Below, one piece after another: positions 1 through 5,932 of a stretch of 6,593 nt of DNA; the stretch's first letter is position 1, and each line of letters begins with the position of its first letter. Origin of the DNA: an uncultured Rhodanobacteraceae bacterium (GTDB lineage: Bacteria; Pseudomonadota; Gammaproteobacteria; Xanthomonadales; Rhodanobacteraceae); assembly GCA_937902695.1 (NCBI GenBank), contig CALFNI010000407.1, positions 1 through 6,593 on the forward strand, written 5' to 3'. Made by a program: the position numbers and the translations under genes. The notes beneath the pieces are model-generated. The model did not search any database and was not told where the DNA came from. It saw only the letters and a program-made list of their open reading frames with translations.

Positions 1-2
1 GG

Positions 3-74
3 ACCACGCTCGGCATCACCTTGCTGCCGACGCCGATCGCGATCGAGCTCAAGTGCATCGCGGTGCTGCCGTAG
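3..74 (+). CDS. RidA-family protein, C-terminal fragment; probable 2-aminomuconate deaminase
   Basis: The window opens inside a gene; only its last 23 codons and a TAG stop are visible, and the 5' part lies outside. The readable tail (TTLGITLLP... ending IELKCIAVLP) has the same length and pattern as the C-terminus of RidA/YjgF proteins, recalled from E. coli RidA, which ends ...LPKDVKIEIEAIAV plus two residues. The glutamate at 45-47 falls on the conserved RidA active-site Glu (Glu120 in E. coli). The first two bases, GG, could finish the codon of the conserved Arg that precedes this segment. Some RidA-like proteins in 2-nitrobenzoate and 3-hydroxyanthranilate degradation clusters are 2-aminomuconate deaminases (NbaF/AmnD type). 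The next gene, 30 bases downstream, is 3-hydroxyanthranilate dioxygenase, so that role is likely here. Family membership rests on a short tail and the deaminase role is inferred from context; a housekeeping imine deaminase is the alternative. Confidence 0.6.
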   Translation, partial: TTLGITLLPTPIAIELKCIAVLP

Positions 75-92
75 CCGCGCCGCATCTCATCC

Positions 93-98
93 TATACT
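93..98 (+). promoter_or_regulatory. -10-like box at the dioxygenase start (possible leaderless promoter)
   Basis: TATACT lies exactly 6 bases before the ATG at 105. If it is a sigma-70 -10 element, transcription would start on or beside the A of the ATG, giving a leaderless mRNA. I see no good -35 hexamer 16-18 bases upstream, and no Shine-Dalgarno sequence in the 30-base gap, which fits leaderless initiation but does not prove it. Similar boxes precede the genes at 706 and 3089. Confidence 0.4.
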
Positions 99-104
99 TC
101 GCCG

Positions 105-629
105 ATGACGCTGACGCCCCCATTCGATTTCAAGCGCTGGATCGACGCGAACCGCGAGCTCCTGAAGCCGCCGATCGGCAACAAGTGCCTGGTCGACGGC
201 GACTTCATCGTCATGGTCGTCGGCGGCCCGAACGCGCGCACCGACTACCACTGGGACGAAGGCCCCGAGTTCTTCTACCAGCTCGAAGGCGAGATGGTGC
301 TGAAGGTGCAGGAAGACGGCCGCGCGCGCGACATTCCGATCCGCGCGGGCGAAGTGTTTTATCTCCCGCCGCGCGTACCGCATTCGCCGCAGCGCATGGC
401 GGGCGGCGTCGGCCTCGTCATCGAGCGCAAGCGCCTGCCCGGCGAAAAGGACGGGCTGCTCTGGTTCTGCGAGCGCTGCAATCACAAGCTCTTCGAGGAG
501 TATTTCGTGCTCGACAGCATCGAGCACGATTTTCCGCCGGTGTTCGAGCGGTTCTACCGTTCGCTCGACGCGCGCACGTGCAAGCAGTGCGGGCATGTGA
601 ATCCGGCGCCGGAAAAGTACCGCAGCTGA
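105..629 (+). CDS. nbaC: 3-hydroxyanthranilate 3,4-dioxygenase
   Basis: This 174-residue cytosolic cupin opens the ring of 3-hydroxyanthranilate with O2 to give 2-amino-3-carboxymuconate-6-semialdehyde. The catalytic Fe(II) ligands are visible as His49, Glu55 (in [12 protein letters not shown]) and His93 (in [11 protein letters not shown]). Arg45, Arg97 and Glu107 fit the known substrate-binding positions. The C-terminus carries two CxxC pairs, Cys122/Cys125 (CERC) and Cys159/Cys162 (CKQC). These form the rubredoxin-like second iron site typical of bacterial enzymes such as that of Cupriavidus metallidurans, and they lie 2-3 residues off its numbering. Length is normal for the bacterial family. 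The ATG at 105 gives the usual N-terminus (PFDFKRWID) and sits 6 bases after a TATACT box, with no evident ribosome binding site. The product is the substrate of the decarboxylase encoded at 3089. The symbol haaO is also used for this enzyme. Confidence 0.96.
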   Translation: MTLTPPFDFKRWIDANRELLKPPIGNKCLVDGDFIVMVVGGPNARTDYHWDEGPEFFYQLEGEMVLKVQEDGRARDIPIRAGEVFYLPPRVPHSPQRMAGGVGLVIERKRLPGEKDGLLWFCERCNHKLFEEYFVLDSIEHDFPPVFERFYRSLDARTCKQCGHVNPAPEKYRS

Positions 630-640
630 ACCTCCACACG

Positions 641-693
641 CGCTTGCCCTCACCCTACCCTCTCCCGCAAGCGGGAGAGGGGAAACGCAAGCG
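641..693. repeat. REP-like palindromic intergenic repeat
   Basis: The core is a perfect 11-bp inverted repeat, CCCTCTCCCGC (658-668) and GCGGGAGAGGG (671-681), with only AA between the arms. An outer 7-bp pair, CGCTTGC (641-647) and GCAAGCG (687-693), encloses it, so the region could fold as a two-stage hairpin. The upstream CCCTCACCCTA followed by the CTCTCCCGC stem closely resembles a palindromic repeat that I recall as dispersed in many proteobacterial genomes; copy number here cannot be seen. No T-run follows on either strand, so a canonical Rho-independent terminator is unlikely. A hairpin after the dioxygenase could still limit read-through or protect the 3' end of its mRNA. The outer arm ends at the first base of the -10-like box of the next gene. 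Confidence 0.75.
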
Positions 694-698
694 ATACT
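693..698 (+). promoter_or_regulatory. -10-like box before the FUSC gene (weak)
   Basis: GATACT lies 7 bases before the ATG at 706. It shares the ATACTT core with the box ahead of the dioxygenase gene, but its first base departs from the -10 consensus. The matching -35 position would fall inside the palindromic repeat, and no -35-like hexamer is evident there. It is reported mainly because the spacing matches the other two boxes. Confidence 0.3.
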
Positions 699-705
699 TC
701 CGCGC

Positions 706-2814
706 ATGCTGCAGTCGCTGATTCAGCTTAAGCCGCGCGACGTCCCGCTCCGCGTCGCGCTGCGCAACGCAGCCGCCGTCGTCGTACCGCTCGGGATCGG
801 AATCGCAACCGATCACGTCGGCATCGGCCTCGGCATCGCAGCCGGCGCCCTCAACACGATGTTCCTCGACCAGCCGGGCCCGTATCGCCTGCGCATGCAG
901 CGCATGCTGCTGACTGCGATCGCGGCCGGACTCTCGTCGTTCGTCGGCGCGATGCTCGGCGCGAGCACGCTGCTGCTCGCAATCGCGGCACTCGTCTGGG
1001 GCGTCGGCGGCGGGCTGCTCGTCGCGCTCGGACCGAACGCCGGCCGCGCCGGATTGACGAGCATGATCCTGCTCGTGATCACCGCGGCGGAGCCGCACAC
1101 GCCGGCCGAAGCGCTCGACGCGGCGCTCCTGATCTTCGCCGGCGGCCTGCTGCAGATGCTGCTCGCGATTGCCGCGTGGCCGCTGTTGCGCTACGGCCCC
1201 GAGCGCAACGCGCTCGCCTCGCTCTGCCGCCAGCTCGCATCGAGCGCACGCGCGCCGACCGACCACGCGCAGGCGCCGCCGGTCACGCAGGCGCTGCTCG
1301 ATGTCGAGAGTCTCCTGCATGGCATGCACCGCGCGCGCGGCGAAGTCATGGAGACGTTCCGCGTGCTCGCCGGCATCGTCGAGCGCGTCCGGCGCGAGCT
1401 GCTCGCGCTCATCGATCTCGACACGATGATCGACGACGCCGAAGCGAAGGCGACGCTCGCGCGCATGCGCGAATATGCCGCGCGCGCGCTTGCGGCGCTC
1501 GCCGACGCGCTCGATCGCGGCGCGAGCCCGCTGGCGGCGTCGGCTGCGATGGAAGGGTTCGATTCCGCGCTCGCCGAGCTTGCGCGCATGGCCGCCGCGA
1601 CGAGTGCGCGCAAGGCGCAGCGCAAGCTCGCGATCGCGGTCGCGCGCGGCGACGGCCTCGCGGGCCAGCTTCGCGCGGCGCTGCGCAACGCCGACTTCGC
1701 CGGCAGCCGCGGCGATCTGCGCGCTGTCGCGGCCGAGGCGCGCCTGCCGCGCACGCTGCGCGAGCGTAACGCGCTCGCGATCTTGCGCGCGAACCTCTCG
1801 CTGTCGTCGATCGCGTTCCGCCACGCGGTGCGCTGCGGCGTCTGCCTCGCGATCGCCGTCGTCGGCGCGCGCGCGCTCGCGATCCCGCACGGCTACTGGA
1901 TCCCGATGACGACCGCGATCGTGCTGAAGCCCGATTTTGCCGGCACCTTCAGCTTCGGCCTGCTGCGCGTGATCGGCACGATGCTCGGCCTCGTGCTGAC
2001 GACCGCGCTCGTGCACTACGCGTTCGACAACGACTGGGAGCGCCTCGCGCTGCTCGCCGTGCTCTGCATCGGCTTTCGATTGCTGACCACCGTGCACTAC
2101 GGCCTCGGCGTCATGCTGCTGACCGGCCTCGTCGTGATCCTGCTTTCGTTCTACGGCATCGCGCCCGGCGGCACGATGCTCGCGCGAGGCATCGCGACCG
2201 CGCTCGGCAGCGCACTCGCGCTGGTCGGTTACGTGGTCTGGCCGAGCTGGGAAAGCCAGCGCGTGCCCGAAGCGGTCGCGGCGATGATCGATGCGTATCG
2301 CGTGCACCTCAAGACCTTGCTGACCGGTGACGCGACCGCGCGTGCAGCCGCGCGCTCGGCGGCGCGCAGCGCGCGCACGAATGCGCAGGCATCGCTCGAC
2401 CGCCTGCGCGGCGAGCCGCGCCGCGACGACGCGCTGCTCGCATTCGGCGAAAGCATGTTCGCGAACGCGAACCGGTTCATCCGCGCGGACATGGCGCTCG
2501 AAGCCGCGCTCGACGACGCCGACGCGCTGCCGCAGCGCGATGCCGTGCTCGCCTTCGCGGCGCGCGTCGACGCGCACCTCGCCGCGATCGAAGGCAGCCT
2601 GCGCCGCGACACGCCGCCGCCGGCCGATCGCCTGCGCAACGCCGAGCGTGCGCTCGCCGAGCGGCTCGACGCGACGAAATCCGATGTCGGCGCGGGCGAC
2701 GTCGCCGGCGCCGTCGCGGACGCGTGCGACCGCATCGCCGACAGCGTCGACACGCTTGCGCATCTGCTGCGCCAGCGTCGGATCGCCGCTGCTCCGGAGA
2801 AGATGCCCGCGTAG
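706..2814 (+). CDS. FUSC-family inner-membrane protein (YccS/AaeB-like), putative aromatic acid transporter
   Basis: This 702-residue protein has the two-block FUSC architecture. A hydrophobic N-terminal block (about residues 20-160, several membrane segments, ending AIAAWPLLRYGPERNAL) is followed by a helical soluble region (about 165-368) rich in Ala, Arg, Glu and Leu. A second membrane block (about 371-512) ends at WPSWES, and a soluble helical tail runs to 702. The second block contains HGYWIPMTTAIVLKPDFAGT near residues 395-414, which matches the conserved FUSC_2 signature. Length fits YccS-type members, which are about 700 residues. Related AaeB proteins export aromatic carboxylic acids, but no AaeA-like membrane-fusion partner is encoded nearby. 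Its place between two enzymes of 3-hydroxyanthranilate breakdown suggests transport, possibly efflux, of a pathway acid; this is inference and the substrate is unknown. The ATG at 706 is the first plausible start and lacks a clear Shine-Dalgarno sequence. Confidence 0.85.
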   Translation: MLQSLIQLKPRDVPLRVALRNAAAVVVPLGIGIATDHVGIGLGIAAGALNTMFLDQPGPYRLRMQRMLLTAIAAGLSSFVGAMLGASTLLLAIAALVWGVGGGLLVALGPNAGRAGLTSMILLVITAAEPHTPAEALDAALLIFAGGLLQMLLAIAAWPLLRYGPERNALASLCRQLASSARAPTDHAQAPPVTQALLDVESLLHGMHRARGEVMETFRVLAGIVERVRRELLALIDLDTMIDDAEAKATLARMREYAARALAALADALDRGASPLAASAAMEGFDSALAELARMAAATSARKAQRKLAIAVARGDGLAGQLRAALRNADFAGSRGDLRAVAAEARLPRTLRERNALAILRANLSLSSIAFRHAVRCGVCLAIAVVGARALAIPHGYWIPMTTAIVLKPDFAGTFSFGLLRVIGTMLGLVLTTALVHYAFDNDWERLALLAVLCIGFRLLTTVHYGLGVMLLTGLVVILLSFYGIAPGGTMLARGIATALGSALALVGYVVWPSWESQRVPEAVAAMIDAYRVHLKTLLTGDATARAAARSAARSARTNAQASLDRLRGEPRRDDALLAFGESMFANANRFIRADMALEAALDDADALPQRDAVLAFAARVDAHLAAIEGSLRRDTPPPADRLRNAERALAERLDATKSDVGAGDVAGAVADACDRIADSVDTLAHLLRQRRIAAAPEKMPA

Positions 2815-3009
2815 CCGCGTGCGCGTCGCGGCGCGGGTCAACGTGCGCTCTTGCGCCGCTTCGATGCAGCCTTGTTCGCGTGCGGTGCCTTTCGCGTCCG
2901 CCGCGTCGCCTCGCAGGGGAGTTCGCCGCGGTCAAGCCCGCCGGCCGTCGCGAAACCGGCGAAGTAGCCCGTTTCCGGCGGCCGTGATCTTCCCGCCGCG
3001 CTGCGCGAC

Positions 3010-3039
3010 GCCGGCCTCGACGCGATCCGTGAGGCCGGC
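3010..3039. promoter_or_regulatory. 9-bp inverted repeat upstream of ACMSD (candidate operator)
   Basis: GCCGGCCTC (3010-3018) and GAGGCCGGC (3031-3039) form a perfect inverted repeat with a 12-base spacer. It ends 49 bases before the ACMSD ATG and 36 bases before the -10-like box, a usual place for a dimeric regulator to bind. A transcribed hairpin is the other reading. GC-rich DNA produces such repeats by chance fairly often, so confidence is limited, and no regulator gene is visible in the window. Confidence 0.35.
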
Positions 3040-3075
3040 ATCGACCGGACCACGGTTCCGCGCGGGCACTCCGGT

Positions 3076-3081
3076 TAAACT
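3076..3081 (+). promoter_or_regulatory. -10-like box at the ACMSD start (possible leaderless promoter)
   Basis: TAAACT lies 7 bases before the ATG at 3089, so transcription would begin within a base of the start codon. No Shine-Dalgarno sequence is evident between box and ATG, and no good -35 hexamer is seen at normal spacing. It follows a 274-base gap and precedes a tightly packed run of four genes, which is where an operon promoter would be expected. Confidence 0.45.
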
Positions 3082-3088
3082 TGCCGGA

Positions 3089-4105
3089 ATGCTCAAGATC
3101 GACACCCACGCCCACATCCTCCCGCCCGACTGGCCGAACCTCGCCGAGAAGTACGGCGACGACCGCTTCCCGGTCATGGTGAGGACCGAGGGCCGCCACC
3201 GCATCTACAAGGACGGCAAGTTCTTCCGCGAAGTCTGGGCGAACGCATTCGATCCGGAAGTCCGCATCGCCGACTACGCGAAGTTCGGCGTCGACGTGCA
3301 GGTCGTCTCCACGGTGCCCGTGCTTTTTTCGTACTGGGCCAAGCCGAGCCAGGCGCTCGAGCTGCACCGGCATCTGAACGATCACACCGCGGAGCTCTGC
3401 CGCAGGTATCCGGGCCACTACGCCGGCATCGGCACGGTGCCGCTGCAATCGCCCACGCTCGCGATCCAGGAGATGGAGCGCTGCATCGAGCAGCTTGGCC
3501 TTTCAGGCATCCAGGTCGGTTCGCATTGCGAAGGCTGGAACCTCGACGCGCCGGAACTCTTCCCGTTCTTCGAGGCCGCGGCCGACCTCGGCGCCGCGAT
3601 CCTCGTGCATCCGTGGGACATGATGGGCCGCGACTCGATGCCCAAATACTGGCTGCCGTGGCTGGTCGGCATGCCGGCCGAGCAATCGCGCGCGGCCTGC
3701 TGCCTCATCTTCGGCGGCGTGCTCGAGCGGCTGCCCTCGCTCAAGGTCTGCTTCGCGCACGGCGGCGGCTCGTTTCCGTACACGATCGGACGCATCGAGC
3801 ACGGCTTCCGCATGCGGCCCGATCTCGTCGCGACCGACAATGCGCGCAATCCCCGCGAATATTTCGGCCGCATCTATTTCGATTCGTGCGTGCACGACGA
3901 TGCGGCGCTGCGCTATCTCATCGACGTCGCCGGCGCCGAGACGATCATGCTCGGCACCGATTATCCTTTCCCGCTCGGCGAGCAGGAGCCCGGCAAGGGC
4001 ATTGCCGCGCTCAGGCTCGCCGCGGCCGACGAGGCGCGGCTCTACCACGGCACCGCGCTCGAATGGCTCGGCCTTCCCTATGAACGCTTCGCACCGCCGG
4101 ACTGA
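3089..4105 (+). CDS. nbaD: 2-amino-3-carboxymuconate-6-semialdehyde decarboxylase (ACMSD)
   Basis: This 338-residue amidohydrolase-superfamily TIM barrel removes CO2 from the dioxygenase product to give 2-aminomuconate-6-semialdehyde. It thereby diverts the intermediate from spontaneous cyclisation to quinolinate. Zinc ligands are visible as His7 and His9 (KIDTHAH), His174 (VHPWDM) and Asp291 (LGTDYPFPLGE). The catalytic His224 is in CFAHGGG, and substrate-binding arginines Arg47 and Arg235 match the human enzyme's numbering. Long blocks such as STVPVLFSYWAKP, KYWLPWLVGMPAE and GTDYPFPLGE are near-identical to animal ACMSD, and length is normal (about 336 residues in human). The reading frame stays open far upstream, but the ATG at 3089 gives the family N-terminus MLKIDTHAHILP, and nothing upstream resembles the family. 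It appears to be the first gene of an operon, with the next gene starting 4 bases after its stop. Confidence 0.97.
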   Translation: MLKIDTHAHILPPDWPNLAEKYGDDRFPVMVRTEGRHRIYKDGKFFREVWANAFDPEVRIADYAKFGVDVQVVSTVPVLFSYWAKPSQALELHRHLNDHTAELCRRYPGHYAGIGTVPLQSPTLAIQEMERCIEQLGLSGIQVGSHCEGWNLDAPELFPFFEAAADLGAAILVHPWDMMGRDSMPKYWLPWLVGMPAEQSRAACCLIFGGVLERLPSLKVCFAHGGGSFPYTIGRIEHGFRMRPDLVATDNARNPREYFGRIYFDSCVHDDAALRYLIDVAGAETIMLGTDYPFPLGEQEPGKGIAALRLAAADEARLYHGTALEWLGLPYERFAPPD

Positions 4106-4109
4106 TCCC

Positions 4110-4622
4110 ATGAAACCCATTGCGCTCGCCCTCGCCCTCGCCAGCTCGCTCGCCTTCGCGCAGGCCAAGACCGACTACACGCTCAACGCGGGCGCCGTGC
4201 ATTTCCACGTGCCGGGCAACTGGACCGCGATCATGGAGAAAGCCGACGGCGATCCGCAGGCCGTGATCTTCCAGGTGCCCGATCCGGCGACGCAGGGCAC
4301 CGAGGACACCGCGAGCGTCACGATCAAGACGCGCAGCCTCAAGTCCGGCGACGATTTCCAGGGCTTCGTCACCGACGCGTTCGAGCGCGCGAAGGGCCAG
4401 AGCGGTTACGAGAACGACACGGCGAACAAGGATTCCTCCGTGCACCGCTATTACGTCACGCGCAACAAGGTGCGCTACCTCGTCCGCGATGCGTACCAGA
4501 TGAACGCGAATGTCGCCGTCGAAGTGCGCTGCCAGCGGCCGCTGCTCGATGCGACATCCAAGGAATGGAACGACGAGTTCGACGCGTCCTGCGCGAGCGT
4601 CGTCGCGTCGCTGAAGAAGTAG
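4110..4622 (+). CDS. Small exported protein of unknown function
   Basis: I do not recognise a family for this 170-residue protein. The N-terminus is a clear Sec-type signal peptide: Met-Lys, a hydrophobic run (IALALALASSLAFA), then AxA-type sites after residue 17 or 19. There is no lipobox Cys, so a soluble periplasmic or secreted product is expected. The mature part is hydrophilic and looks like a mixed alpha/beta domain of about 150 residues. It has only two cysteines, Cys141 and Cys161, which could form a disulfide. Early motifs (FHVPGNW, VIFQVPDP) faintly recall small PsbP/DcrB-like domains, a weak impression only. It starts 4 bases after the ACMSD stop and ends just before kynureninase, so it is very likely co-transcribed with the pathway. 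A role in sensing, binding or coping with periplasmic metabolites is speculation. The ATG at 4110 is chosen because it begins the signal peptide; no ribosome binding site is evident. Confidence 0.85.
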   Translation: MKPIALALALASSLAFAQAKTDYTLNAGAVHFHVPGNWTAIMEKADGDPQAVIFQVPDPATQGTEDTASVTIKTRSLKSGDDFQGFVTDAFERAKGQSGYENDTANKDSSVHRYYVTRNKVRYLVRDAYQMNANVAVEVRCQRPLLDATSKEWNDEFDASCASVVASLKK

Positions 4623-4635
4623 GCCGGTGCCGACG

Positions 4636-5925
4636 ATGACGAAGCCAGGCCTCGACGCCGACGAGGCGCGCGCGCTTGCCGAGGACGCGGCCGACGCGCT
4701 CGCGCCCTTCCGCGACGAGTTCCAGATCCCGAAGAATCCGGACGGCTCCGAGCAGGCCTATTTCACCGGCAATTCGCTCGGGCTCATGCCGCGCGCGACG
4801 CGGGCGGCCGTAGCGGCCGAGCTCGAAGACTGGGAAACGCTCGCCGTCGAAGCGCATTTCCGCGGCAAGCATCCGTGGATGCCGTACCACGCGTTCGTGC
4901 GCGAGGATCTCGCGGCACTCGTCGGCGCGCAGCCCAGCGAAGTCGTCGCGATGAACTCGCTGACGGCGAACCTGCATTTCATGATGGTCAGCTTCTATCG
5001 CCCGACGCGCGAGCGGCCGGCGATCCTCATCGAGAAGCACGCGTTTCCATCCGATCGCTACGCGGTCGAATCGCAGGTCCGCTTCCACGGATACGATCCC
5101 GCGACCGCCCTGATCGAGCTCGAAGGCGACCAGCCGGACGGCACGATTTCCGATGCCGCGATCGAGCGCGCGCTCGACGAGCACGGCGCGCGCATCGCGC
5201 TCGTGATGCTGCCCGGCGTGCAGTACCGCACGGGCCAGGCATTCGATCTCAGGAAGATCACCGAGGCGGCCCACGGGAAAGGCTGCATCGTCGGCTTCGA
5301 CCTCGCGCACGCTGCCGGCAACCTTGCATTGCAGCTCCACGACAGCGGCTGCGATTTCGCGGTCTGGTGCAGCTACAAATATCTCAACTCGGGGCCGGGC
5401 GCCGTCGCCGGCGCGTTCGTGCACGAGCGCCACGCGCGCACGGAGCGTCCGCGCTTCGCCGGCTGGTGGGGCCACGATCAGGAATCGCGCTTCCGCATGG
5501 GCCCCGATTTTTCCGCGACGCCGGGCGCCGAAGGCTGGCAGCTGTCGAATCCGCCGATCCTCGCGCTGGCGCCGCTCCGCGTCTCGCTCGCGATCTTCCG
5601 GCGCGCGGGCATGGATGCGCTGCGCGCGAAATCGATCGTGCTCACCGGCTATTTCGAAACGCTGCTCCGCGAACGGCTCGATCGCGTGCTCGAGATAGCG
5701 ACCCCGCGCGAGCCCGAGCGCCGCGGCTGCCAGCTCTCGCTGCGCGTGCGCGGCGGGCGCGACGACGGACGCGCGCTGTTCGATCATCTCAACGCGATCG
5801 GCATCGTCGTCGACTGGCGCGAGCCCGACGTGATCCGCGCCGCGCCGACGCCGCTCTACAACCGGCGCATCGATTGCCTGCGCTTCGTGCGCGAAGTCGA
5901 AGCATGGGCCAGACGGCGTGGCTAG
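4636..5925 (+). CDS. kynU: Kynureninase
   Basis: This PLP-dependent fold-type I enzyme cleaves 3-hydroxykynurenine to 3-hydroxyanthranilate and alanine, and also kynurenine to anthranilate. Counting from the ATG at 4636 it has 429 residues, normal for bacterial kynureninase. Visible hallmarks are YFTGNSLGLMP (42-52), FPSDRYA near 137-143, Asp222 and His225 in GFDLAHAAGN, and the Schiff-base Lys248 in WCSYKYLNSGPG. Also present are the GWWGH motif (276-280) and the C-terminal VVDWREPDVIRAAPTPLYN, whose Arg401 fits the substrate-carboxylate-binding arginine. A GTG at 4627 would add three residues; TAGG at the preceding stop lies 3 bases before that GTG and 12 before the ATG, so neither start is well supported by ribosome binding. 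The gene follows the small exported protein with a 4-13 base gap and is followed closely by kynurenine 3-monooxygenase, which makes its preferred substrate. Confidence 0.96.
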   Translation: MTKPGLDADEARALAEDAADALAPFRDEFQIPKNPDGSEQAYFTGNSLGLMPRATRAAVAAELEDWETLAVEAHFRGKHPWMPYHAFVREDLAALVGAQPSEVVAMNSLTANLHFMMVSFYRPTRERPAILIEKHAFPSDRYAVESQVRFHGYDPATALIELEGDQPDGTISDAAIERALDEHGARIALVMLPGVQYRTGQAFDLRKITEAAHGKGCIVGFDLAHAAGNLALQLHDSGCDFAVWCSYKYLNSGPGAVAGAFVHERHARTERPRFAGWWGHDQESRFRMGPDFSATPGAEGWQLSNPPILALAPLRVSLAIFRRAGMDALRAKSIVLTGYFETLLRERLDRVLEIATPREPERRGCQLSLRVRGGRDDGRALFDHLNAIGIVVDWREPDVIRAAPTPLYNRRIDCLRFVREVEAWARRRG

Positions 5926-5932
5926 GCCCGCG

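Larger units (their letters stand above)
2815..3088. other. Intergenic region, no convincing gene
   Basis: These 274 bases separate the FUSC and ACMSD genes. Short open stretches exist on both strands but none has a recognisable domain. On the - strand, a frame ending at a stop at 2838-2840 reads as a plausible but unrecognised segment (GYFAGFATAGGLDRGELP) followed by a Lys/Arg-rich tail. On the + strand, 2968-3078 reads as a helix-like segment (ALRDAGLDAIREAGIDR) with no start codon. In DNA this GC-rich, such stretches arise by chance. They could also be remnants of a decayed gene. The identifiable elements are the inverted repeat at 3010-3039 and the -10-like box at 3076-3081. I see no canonical terminator after the FUSC stop. 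Confidence 0.6.

Noticed and set aside
658..681. Rho-independent terminator after the dioxygenase
   Set aside because: The stem is strong, but no T-run follows on either strand and the sequence resembles a dispersed REP-like repeat.
53..721. Open frames of about 200 codons on both strands over the dioxygenase gene
   Set aside because: Both are out of frame with the motif-bearing dioxygenase frame. Their ends read through the palindromic repeat, giving the peptide pattern (PLPLAGEG-like) typical of spurious translations of that repeat.
2815..2831. Short CCGCG/CGCGG hairpin just after the FUSC stop as a terminator
   Set aside because: Only 5 bp of stem, no T-run, and such pairs are frequent in DNA this GC-rich.
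655..2841. A 728-codon open frame on the - strand across the whole FUSC gene
   Set aside because: It is antisense to a gene with clear membrane segments and a family signature. Its product is dominated by Arg, Ala, Asp, Glu and His, as expected from the complement of GC-rich codons, and has no domain.
2327..3088. Upstream extension of the ACMSD frame by 254 codons
   Set aside because: The extension overlaps the FUSC gene and is Arg/Ala/Ser-rich. The family N-terminus begins exactly at the ATG at 3089.
4456..5787. A 443-codon - strand open frame opposite kynureninase
   Set aside because: It is the antisense shadow of a gene with an intact PLP-lysine motif; its sequence is Arg/Glu/Ala-rich with no recognisable domain.
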